Assembly (NCBI GenBank): GCA_902774305.1
Contig: CACYHY010000017.1
Location: forward strand, 1 to 36,445
DNA: 36,445 bases
DNA from: an uncultured Pseudomonadota bacterium
Lineage (GTDB): Bacteria; Pseudomonadota; Alphaproteobacteria; Rs-D84
Direction of reading: 5' to 3'
The notes beneath the pieces were generated by a model. That model was not told the DNA's origin. It made no database searches and saw only the letters and a program-made list of their open reading frames with translations. The position numbers and the translations under genes were made by a program. Shown one piece after another: positions 16,141 to 22,950 of the stretch. The number at the start of each line of letters is the position of its first letter. Position 1 is the stretch's first letter.

Positions 16141-18159
16141 TTATTTAATATGTGCTTTTTTCAACAATCCTAAATTCACTAAATGCTGACGTTGCTGTTG
16201 TTTCGTAGCATTTTTAAATTTGCTATGTTGACTCAAGCCACCGCCACGCGCTTCTACACGTTGTTTAGCTTGTTTTTGAACACCTGTTCCGCGTTCACCA
16301 GCATCCATAATAACCTTATTTAATTCGGCCATTTGTGCATCTGTTAATTTTTGATTACCATTCACAGCCAAATTCAAAATATCAATATTAAAACCATATT
16401 CGCGATATATAAAATACGCATATGCAATACGTTCTGCAGAAATATAATCACTTAAAACAATATTGCCTGATTGAACTTGGTTGTTTATTTTTGATAAAAC
16501 ATCAGCCTTTTTATTACCACCAATAATATCCAGCGCAGAATTATAATAATTCACCAAAGCCTGAGCATACGCTGTATCAATTGTGACTGTTGCCGCTTCT
16601 TGTTTTTGAACAACAGGTTTTGCTTTAACTTCTTTTTTAACAGGTTCTTTTTTCTGTTCTACTTGATTGTTATTCTGATACATAAAAACACTACCAAACA
16701 ACACAATAGCTGCCGCACTTACCGCAGCAACACGCACTAATAAATTTCTATTTTTATTTAGTTCTTCTTGCTCTTGCGGTTGTTTTTCCACCTGTTTATT
16801 TTGTTTTTCTTCGCGTTTTAATTTTTCCCAGTGTTCACGTGACGCACGTTCCGCATCACGAATAATTTCACGATTGCGTCTATTTGTTTCAATTTCAGAT
16901 TTCTTTGCTTGCCATTTTGATTTTAATTTATCCTTAATAGAAACAAATCCACCGGCAACCTTATCAGCCGCATCAGAAACCGCTTTCTTGGCATTATCAA
17001 CACGTTCCTGTCTGCGTTCTTGACGTTCTTGTTTTTCAATTTCTTCCAATCTTGCTTGTTCAGCCTGTTCTGCTTCTTTACGCAACTTTTCTGCACGTTG
17101 TGCATCTTTATCTTGTTTAATAGTTGCCCTGACTTGTTCAATTTTTTCTCTTAATGCCTGTTCGCGTTCAGCTTTCTTTTCAGCAATCTGTTTTGCTCTT
17201 TCTTGGGCAATCTCGCGATTTTTTTGTTCTTGTTCCGCTTTTTGTTGTTCCATACGTTTTGCCCATTGATGAATTCTATCGCGTTCTTTTTGCTTTCTTT
17301 TTTCAATTTTCTGTCTAATGTAACTTATTTTCTCTTTAACAGATTCTTTATCAGTTGCTGCTTGTTCATCATTTTTCGATACAGCCTGCACTTTTTCCGC
17401 CGGTTCCGCATCCGATTGTTCAACACCTGCAGCCAATTTATGTTCTAATTCAGCAGGTTCATTTTTGTTATCTTGAACAGAAACAAAATCTTCAATTTCT
17501 GTATGAATATCCATTTCTTGAATTTTTTCAGCCAGAATTTTATCTGCCGAATCCATAATATCACCATCAACAGAATTAACAATTGCAGCATCTAAAAATT
17601 TACGTACAGCTTCTAAATAATCTTTTGAATTATTATTCAATTTACCGTTAACCACAGCATGAGCTAATTCTTTTGCTTCATCCCGTATTTCATCACACAG
17701 TTTAATATTATGAAAAATTCTATAATGTTTTTTTATATTTTTACGTGCACGATTAATTTTATCAATACGGCGATTCAATTCTTTTTCTGATAATTCTGTA
17801 ACATCTTTTTTCTTAGAAACGCGTAATTTTGAATCCAATCCGCGGTTATATGACCCAACAAACGCCACCACATCAAAGCTTGCATATTTTTGTAAATCAT
17901 TCAATAGGCGATTACGTTGCATTTGTTCAAAAGAATCTACTAACAGCGCAAAACATTTAATATCATCATCATCTAAATCTTGACCAGCATTGTACAGAGA
18001 TTGTTTCATAACCAATAAATAATGCCCAGCCCTGCGGGAACATCTTTCCGCCACACTGTGTGCGCGTTTATCCTTATAATTATCAGCCAAGCGCGAATGA
18101 GCCTTTCTGTAATCTTGTACAACATCAAAAATTTCTTTACGTTCTGTTTCTGTCAGCAT
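16141..18159 (-). CDS. Large membrane-anchored coiled-coil protein
   Basis: The protein has 672 aa from the ATG at 18159, which has a good AAGGGG SD; a longer frame to 18189 would overlap the promoter. A helical N-terminal part is followed by a long charged coiled coil rich in K, E, Q and R (about 270-480). One membrane segment comes next (LVRVAAVSAAAIVLFGSVFMY, about 490-510), then a smaller C-terminal domain. The layout suggests an inner-membrane scaffold or tether. I do not recognise the family. Confidence 0.78.
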   Translation of the reverse strand: MLTETERKEIFDVVQDYRKAHSRLADNYKDKRAHSVAERCSRRAGHYLLVMKQSLYNAGQDLDDDDIKCFALLVDSFEQMQRNRLLNDLQKYASFDVVAFVGSYNRGLDSKLRVSKKKDVTELSEKELNRRIDKINRARKNIKKHYRIFHNIKLCDEIRDEAKELAHAVVNGKLNNNSKDYLEAVRKFLDAAIVNSVDGDIMDSADKILAEKIQEMDIHTEIEDFVSVQDNKNEPAELEHKLAAGVEQSDAEPAEKVQAVSKNDEQAATDKESVKEKISYIRQKIEKRKQKERDRIHQWAKRMEQQKAEQEQKNREIAQERAKQIAEKKAEREQALREKIEQVRATIKQDKDAQRAEKLRKEAEQAEQARLEEIEKQERQERRQERVDNAKKAVSDAADKVAGGFVSIKDKLKSKWQAKKSEIETNRRNREIIRDAERASREHWEKLKREEKQNKQVEKQPQEQEELNKNRNLLVRVAAVSAAAIVLFGSVFMYQNNNQVEQKKEPVKKEVKAKPVVQKQEAATVTIDTAYAQALVNYYNSALDIIGGNKKADVLSKINNQVQSGNIVLSDYISAERIAYAYFIYREYGFNIDILNLAVNGNQKLTDAQMAELNKVIMDAGERGTGVQKQAKQRVEARGGGLSQHSKFKNATKQQQRQHLVNLGLLKKAHIK

Positions 18160-18188
18160 AATAAACCCCTTAAAAATATAACAAACCA

Positions 18189-18216
18189 AATATACACCAA
18201 AAAATTATATTGTCAA
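18189..18216 (-). promoter_or_regulatory. Promoter of the coiled-coil operon
   Basis: Consensus TTGACA (18216-18211), 16 nt, TATATT (18194-18189), with a start near 18182. This leaves about 22 nt of leader with the AAGGGG SD before the ATG at 18159. Confidence 0.65.
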
Positions 18217-18290
18217 CAATATTATTATAATTACAATACCACCATATCGGACACAAAATATCATAACAAAAAAGGGAGATTGTATATTTC

Positions 18291-18364
18291 TGGTGCCCTA
18301 AGCAAGAATCGGACTTGCGACTCGTCCTTACCAAGGACGTGTTTTACCACTAGACTATTAGGGC
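18291..18364 (-). tRNA. tRNA-Thr (GGT)
   Basis: The acceptor GCCCTAA/TTAGGGC is perfect. The anticodon stem CGTCC/GGACG closes loop TTGGTAA (anticodon GGT), and CCA is encoded. Oddities: the T loop is TCCGATT, so position 55 is C instead of the near-universal U, and the D stem GTCT/AAAC contains a C-A mismatch. Fold and promoter otherwise look functional. Confidence 0.9.
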
Positions 18365-18374
18365 AACTGGGGTT

Positions 18375-18402
18375 ATTATACCTGTCCACGCACAAAAATC
18401 AA
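18375..18402 (-). promoter_or_regulatory. Promoter of tRNA-Thr
   Basis: TTGATT (18402-18397), 16 nt, TATAAT (18380-18375), identical in hexamers and spacing to the tRNA-Gly promoter near the start of the window. Confidence 0.65.
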
Positions 18403-18443
18403 CTTAAAAACCATTTTTTACTAGATTTTTATTTTTTAGCTAT

Positions 18444-18449
18444 TATAAT
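18444..18449 (+). promoter_or_regulatory. -10 box of tRNA-Met
   Basis: TATAAT lies 10 nt before the tRNA, predicting a start near 18456. The -35 region is weak (TAGATT, 16 nt upstream). Confidence 0.45.
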
Positions 18450-18459
18450 GCTGTTGCTT

Positions 18460-18536
18460 GGCGGGATAGCTCAGCTGGTTAGAGCAGTGGAATCATAATC
18501 CACGTGTCGGGGGTCCGAGTCCCTCTCCCGCTACCA
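18460..18536 (+). tRNA. tRNA-Met (CAT), elongator type
   Basis: The acceptor is GGCGGGA/TCCCGCT with a G-U first pair. The D arm is GCTC/GAGC. The anticodon stem GTGGA/TCCAC closes ATCATAA (anticodon CAT), and CCA is encoded. The body resembles elongator tRNA-Met rather than initiator or lysidine tRNA-Ile. The T loop is TCCGAGT, so position 55 is C, the same unusual change as in the neighbouring tRNA-Thr. Confidence 0.9.
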
Positions 18537-18544
18537 AAGATTTG

Positions 18545-18576
18545 AAAAAACACCGACATCTGTCGGTGTTTTTTTA
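18545..18576 (+). terminator. Terminator after tRNA-Met
   Basis: Hairpin CACCGACA-TC-TGTCGGTG (18551-18568) is followed directly by a run of T. Confidence 0.88.
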
Positions 18577-18632
18577 TAAACAATAACTATCCTTTTATGG
18601 TATAATATTTGTATCAAAGAAAAGGATTTACT

Positions 18633-19283
18633 ATGAAAAAGACTGATTATACATTACTGGGTAAATTGATTAAAGAACTATATAACGAAAACAATAAAGT
18701 ATTTGTTGAAACCACATTTGCCCTCGATGATCACAGTCATTACAACCCAATTACATTTGATGAGCACGGAAAAATCCAAGGCACATCTGCGCATTATCCA
18801 ACAAAATCTGGCAACAAATTACCATTTGGCCCCGGAATGTCATTAAACAGTTTTTATGCGACCAGTTTTCGTGTCGGTCAATATACATTTCGCCAATTAT
18901 TCGTCCCCGTACATGGTCAAAAGGCATACGACATAAAATTCCTTGTGCGTGGGCCTGAAAACGAAGAGGCCACATACGATTATTCTGACCGCGAATGCAA
19001 TAATGTATGGGTTGCCACAGAACACGCTTGCAATGCTGGTAGACCAGGCACCAAACAATATGAACATTCAAGAAATATAATGCGTCAATACCTATTAAGT
19101 ACATTGCGTGATGAATCATTACGCCAAATCGCATCCCAAGATTTTGTAAAATTCAAACAAGATCATATGACTATATATGACAAGGCCACAAAAAAATTAA
19201 AATCTTTGGGTGTTGAAACAGATGAAACCAAAATGCACAGAACGTTACTAAAAATAAAACAAAACAATAAAAACAAACAATAA
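18633..19283 (+). CDS. Unknown soluble protein
   Basis: The protein has 216 aa from the ATG at 18633, preceded by AAAGGATTTACT. An extended -10 (TGGTATAAT) at 18598-18606 drives it. No signal peptide or membrane segment is seen. The middle is rich in aromatic residues and histidine (about 25-110), and a basic helical tail ends in a K/N-rich stretch. It is convergent with galE, with a single base between the two stop codons and no terminator. I do not recognise the family. Confidence 0.75.
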   Translation: MKKTDYTLLGKLIKELYNENNKVFVETTFALDDHSHYNPITFDEHGKIQGTSAHYPTKSGNKLPFGPGMSLNSFYATSFRVGQYTFRQLFVPVHGQKAYDIKFLVRGPENEEATYDYSDRECNNVWVATEHACNAGRPGTKQYEHSRNIMRQYLLSTLRDESLRQIASQDFVKFKQDHMTIYDKATKKLKSLGVETDETKMHRTLLKIKQNNKNKQ

Positions 19284-19284
19284 C

Positions 19285-20286
19285 TTAAAATAGCCTGTGT
19301 TGATAATTCCAAGAATCGCGGCACATATCTGACAGCGAATACTGTGCAACCCAACCAAAAACGCGTTTTGCCTTTTCTGGGTCAGCATAACACGATGCAA
19401 TATCGCCGGGACGTCTGGCAACTATTTCATACGGGATTTTTATATTATTAACCTTTTCAAATGTGTTTATCACATCCAAAACTGAATATCCATGTCCTGT
19501 TCCCAGATTGAATATATCAACACCACAATTTTTTTCAATTGCAGCTAATGCTTTAACATGGCCGCGTGCCAAATCAACAACATGGATATAATCACGAACA
19601 CCTGTGCCGTCTGGGGTATCATAATCATTACCATATACAAACAGTTTTTCACGAATTCCACAAGCAACCTGGGTTATATACGGCATTAAATTATTTGGAA
19701 TACCATTTGGTTTTTCACCAATTAAACCAGACGGATGCGCGCCAATTGGATTAAAATACCGCAAAATCACAACATTCATATCTTTATTTGCATTCTGGGT
19801 ATCAATTAAAATTTGTTCAATCATATGCTTGGTCCAACCGTATGGATTTGTGCATATACCTTTTGGACATTCCTCGGTAATCGGCACAAACGCAGGAGTT
19901 CCGTAAATTGTCGCACTGGATGAAAATATAATATTTTTACAATCAATTTCTTTTAATACTTTTAATAAACTAAGTGTTCCAGCAATATTATTATCATAAT
20001 ATTCAACAGGCTTTGCCACAGATTCCCCAACGGCCTTTAACCCAGCAAAATGAATACAACAATCTATTTTATATTTTGATAAAACATCTTTCAATTTATC
20101 TGTATCGCGAATATCACATTCGTAAAAATCAATATCTTTACCTGTAATTTTTTTAATATTATCCAAAGTGTCCGCGGACGAATTACATAAATTATCTATA
20201 CCTATGATAGTATGATTTTCATTTTGCAGTTCTACAATAGTATGAGAAGCAATAAACCCTGTTGCACCAGTAACCAGAATATTCAT
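19285..20286 (-). CDS. galE: UDP-glucose 4-epimerase
   Basis: The protein has 333 aa, typical length. It interconverts UDP-glucose and UDP-galactose, supplying sugars for LPS or capsule and the Leloir pathway. The Rossmann NAD site is GATGFIAS (7-14). The catalytic set is SSSAT (Ser124) and YGWTK (Tyr149, Lys153). The substrate region is RYFNPIGAHPSGLIGE. The SD AAAGGAG precedes ATG. It stands alone, divergent from the PagL-like gene. Confidence 0.93.
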   Translation of the reverse strand: MNILVTGATGFIASHTIVELQNENHTIIGIDNLCNSSADTLDNIKKITGKDIDFYECDIRDTDKLKDVLSKYKIDCCIHFAGLKAVGESVAKPVEYYDNNIAGTLSLLKVLKEIDCKNIIFSSSATIYGTPAFVPITEECPKGICTNPYGWTKHMIEQILIDTQNANKDMNVVILRYFNPIGAHPSGLIGEKPNGIPNNLMPYITQVACGIREKLFVYGNDYDTPDGTGVRDYIHVVDLARGHVKALAAIEKNCGVDIFNLGTGHGYSVLDVINTFEKVNNIKIPYEIVARRPGDIASCYADPEKAKRVFGWVAQYSLSDMCRDSWNYQHRLF

Positions 20287-20345
20287 TTTATCTCCTTTAT
20301 CATATAATCATACAAAAAACCTAAAAAATCAAACATCTTTTCAAT

Positions 20346-20374
20346 TTGAGTTTGCTATGAATTTATGGTAGAAT
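20346..20374 (+). promoter_or_regulatory. Promoter of the PagL-like gene
   Basis: TTGAGT (20346-20351), 17 nt, TAGAAT (20369-20374) with an upstream TGG. The ATG at 20382 begins 8 nt after the box, predicting a leaderless mRNA. Confidence 0.6.
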
Positions 20375-20381
20375 AACCTTT

Positions 20382-20930
20382 ATGAGAAAAAGCGCACTAT
20401 TTTTATTATCACTGGTTATTCCAAATATCGCAATCAACCCATTTATGGATAAGTACGAAAATCAAATGTTTTATGGTATCGGCCAAGGGTTTGATACTGG
20501 CATTTTATTACCGCCACCTGTACGACCTGTACCTTTTTACATTGGCACTATCACATATTCACAACCAACGACTTTTTTTAGAATACCTGCACGCAAATCA
20601 TTAAACATATCTGAAACATTAGGACTGGGAAAAAAGAACGGTTGGAATTGGAGTGATTATACAATTCCAATTGGATATATAACCGAAGATATCGCCCTAT
20701 TCCGTTATAAACGTTTTTATATGGGTACCGGCGCTGGTGTTGGATTACAGGCCAAAGAAAACAAACGTCTTGGTGCAAAACTATTATTCCAATTCAAAGT
20801 AACATTTGGAATAAATATAACCAAAGAATGGGCAACAGAAATTTTCATTCAGCATTTTTCAAATGCTAACACCGCCGATGAAAACAACTCATACGCCTTT
20901 TATGGATTGGGTTTAACACATAACTTCTAA
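20382..20930 (+). CDS. PagL-like outer-membrane protein (putative lipid A 3-O-deacylase family)
   Basis: The protein has 182 aa. A short signal peptide (about 1-17) is followed by alternating beta strands that end in LTHNF, the aromatic C-terminus of outer-membrane barrels. Near the end, FIQHFSNANTADENNSY resembles the PagL active-site segment H-x-S-N, where His and Ser act with a Glu; a Glu is nearby (ADEN) but its spacing is not clearly canonical. PagL removes the 3-O acyl chain of lipid A. No SD is present, and the promoter position suggests leaderless translation. Its stop lies 1 nt from that of the convergent ung gene. Confidence 0.6.
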   Translation: MRKSALFLLSLVIPNIAINPFMDKYENQMFYGIGQGFDTGILLPPPVRPVPFYIGTITYSQPTTFFRIPARKSLNISETLGLGKKNGWNWSDYTIPIGYITEDIALFRYKRFYMGTGAGVGLQAKENKRLGAKLLFQFKVTFGINITKEWATEIFIQHFSNANTADENNSYAFYGLGLTHNF

Positions 20931-20931
20931 A

Positions 20932-21594
20932 CTACCAATCTATCGGTGTTTTTCCACGATTTATCAAATAGTCGTTTGCTTGCGAAAAATGCTTACAACC
21001 AAAAAAACCACGATACGCAGATAAAGGTGACGGATGCACAGATTTCAGAACTAAATTTTGTGTTGCATCAACCAATATCGCTTTCTTTTGTGCATAACTG
21101 CCCCACAGCATATAAACAATATTTTTGCGTTTTGCCAATGCTGCAATTACGGCATCTGTGAATTGTTCCCATCCGTGTCCTGCATGCGATGCCGCCAAGT
21201 GCGCTTGGACTGTTAATGTAGAATTTAATAACAACACACCTTGCTCTGCCCAATGTGTTAAATCACCATGTGTAGAACTGGGGCGTCCTAAATCGTTTTT
21301 AATTTCTGTATAAATATTTACCAATGACGGTGGCAATGTTACGCCATCTGGCACAGAAAAACAAAGTCCCATCGCCTGCCCTGGTTCATGATATGGATCT
21401 TGCCCAATAATAACAACCTTTACATCATCAAGTGGACACAAATTAAACGCATTAAAAATATTTCGTGCAGCCGGATAAATTTGTTTTCCAGACAAATACT
21501 CTCCACGCACAAAATCAGTAAGTTTAACAAAATAATCTTTATCAAATTCTGTGGCTAATTCACGTTTCCAAGATTCTTCAATTTTTACATCCAT
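20932..21594 (-). CDS. ung: Uracil-DNA glycosylase (family 1)
   Basis: The protein has 220 aa, the usual length. It removes uracil from DNA to start base-excision repair. The catalytic water-activating loop is [18 protein letters not shown] (Asp66), and the minor-groove loop is [13 protein letters not shown] (His187). The start ATG lies inside the end of the upstream HhH glycosylase gene (17 nt overlap), so translation is probably coupled and the two repair enzymes are made together. Confidence 0.95.
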   Translation of the reverse strand: MDVKIEESWKRELATEFDKDYFVKLTDFVRGEYLSGKQIYPAARNIFNAFNLCPLDDVKVVIIGQDPYHEPGQAMGLCFSVPDGVTLPPSLVNIYTEIKNDLGRPSSTHGDLTHWAEQGVLLLNSTLTVQAHLAASHAGHGWEQFTDAVIAALAKRKNIVYMLWGSYAQKKAILVDATQNLVLKSVHPSPLSAYRGFFGCKHFSQANDYLINRGKTPIDW

Positions 21595-22243
21595 CTTTTA
21601 ATCCCTTGATTAAGCCATTTTGGGCAGACTTCCACAAAACAACATCAATGTACCCGCGTGGTAAATTTGTGACAGACACCAAATGATTAAACATATCATC
21701 ACAATATTTTTTTATTTGCGGGTTTAATTTTCCATTATCAATCATTGCAAAAAATTCAGTTTTTCCTGCATACAGCACCCCCAACCGTTGAATCCAAACA
21801 TCATATTTTACAATATCGCATCCTAAATTTCGCGCCAAATGATGGCTCGTGATTTTTCCAATATGCGGCAAAGTCTGAATAAAATTTAACTTATCATCTA
21901 ATGTTTTTCTAGAATAATATTCAGCACATAATGTATTACGATTCTGCCATATTTTATAAATAGCATTTATTTTATTTTTATTATTAAATAATTTTAATAA
22001 CGCAGACACATCTGCGCCAGCCAATAAATTTTCACAAATTTTTGCATGAATTTTTTTTGCAGTTTTTTGTGAAAAACCACCAGCCAGAATTACATAAGCA
22101 CATTCAAAAGCAAAACAATCTGGCGACAACCGTTTTGGTGATGCCAGCATTTCACGTATTTCATCAAATGATTTTGAATCAGAATCTAAACCTTGCGCAC
22201 GCAGAGTTTTATCTAAATCAAAAAACCAATTTTTATCAAACAT
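21578..22243 (-). CDS. HhH-GPD-like DNA glycosylase
   Basis: The protein has 221 aa. A helix-hairpin-helix [15 protein letters not shown] (125-139) is followed by [11 protein letters not shown], where Asp148 fits the conserved catalytic Asp of the HhH-GPD superfamily. The Lys of bifunctional lyases (GRKT in endonuclease III) is not in its usual place, so a monofunctional glycosylase seems likelier. Substrate is unknown; AlkA-, OGG- and EndoIII-like branches are all possible. The ATG overlaps the stop of the JAMM-like gene by one base (TAATG), and its 3' end overlaps ung. Confidence 0.6.
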   Translation of the reverse strand: MFDKNWFFDLDKTLRAQGLDSDSKSFDEIREMLASPKRLSPDCFAFECAYVILAGGFSQKTAKKIHAKICENLLAGADVSALLKLFNNKNKINAIYKIWQNRNTLCAEYYSRKTLDDKLNFIQTLPHIGKITSHHLARNLGCDIVKYDVWIQRLGVLYAGKTEFFAMIDNGKLNPQIKKYCDDMFNHLVSVTNLPRGYIDVVLWKSAQNGLIKGLKDGCKN

Positions 22244-22926
22244 TATGAATTACGTCCGCCATTAAAAACTCTTGTCATTAAATTACTTTTTTCTGTTCCA
22301 TAACAAGGCACAGGATGCAAAGCACCATTTTTATCTTGATAAAAAACCTCTGAAAATTTGTAATAATCGTTTCCATCATAAAACAGAAAATTATAATTTC
22401 CACCAGCCAACAAAACGCTACACAATTCTATTTGCTTAGACTTAAATACAGGATTATCATCTTGCATTTCCATATAACCTGTCATATCACCCAACGAAAA
22501 ATTTAAATAATAATCACTTAATTTGGGATGAGAATGACCATGAGCAACAATTCTGGAGCCATCTTTTGGTGAAACAGCAATAAAATCAGTTAATTTATTT
22601 ATTAAAAATTGTGAAAAATTTGCCACTGTTCCCTGTGAATTTTTACTATCCGCAGTGAATTTATCAAAATACACAACCTGGCCATCAACGCGCCCCATCA
22701 AGAAAAACGGATATTCCTTATTGGTATCACGCGTCACATCTTGGACCACAGACAAAGCTTCATAAACATCTTGTGATAAAATAACTGCACTGCCCTGTGG
22801 CATAACGGGCAACCGCGCATTATCAACCGCAGACATTTCTTCATCTTGATCATATATCGCTGCAATTCTATTTTGCATTTTAATTTTAGTCTGCATTAAA
22901 TATTTTGCATGCTTAAAATCCACCAT
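22243..22926 (-). CDS. JAMM/MPN-domain-like putative metalloprotease
   Basis: The protein has 227 aa from the ATG at 22926 (AAAGG 7 nt upstream); an ATG at 22941 adds five residues. A predicted helix (VYEALSVVQDV) leads to KEYPFFLMGRVDG, placing a Glu (71) before a G-rich strand as in JAMM proteins. AHGHSHP (His131, His133) follows, then SLGD (Ser144, Asp147), giving the JAMM set E, HxH, SxxD. The gap between the second His and the Asp is about three residues longer than usual. JAMM enzymes cut isopeptide or peptide bonds next to ubiquitin-like proteins or act in toxins and phage tails; none of these is shown here. It is 24 nt downstream of the large repeat protein and is a probable partner. 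Confidence 0.55.
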   Translation of the reverse strand: MVDFKHAKYLMQTKIKMQNRIAAIYDQDEEMSAVDNARLPVMPQGSAVILSQDVYEALSVVQDVTRDTNKEYPFFLMGRVDGQVVYFDKFTADSKNSQGTVANFSQFLINKLTDFIAVSPKDGSRIVAHGHSHPKLSDYYLNFSLGDMTGYMEMQDDNPVFKSKQIELCSVLLAGGNYNFLFYDGNDYYKFSEVFYQDKNGALHPVPCYGTEKSNLMTRVFNGGRNS

Positions 22927-22950
22927 TCCACAACCTTTCATAAAAACAAT

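Noticed and set aside
18609-18632. TTG start eight codons upstream of the 216-aa gene
   Set aside because: The ATG at 18633 has AAAGGA at proper spacing, while the TTG has no ribosome site.
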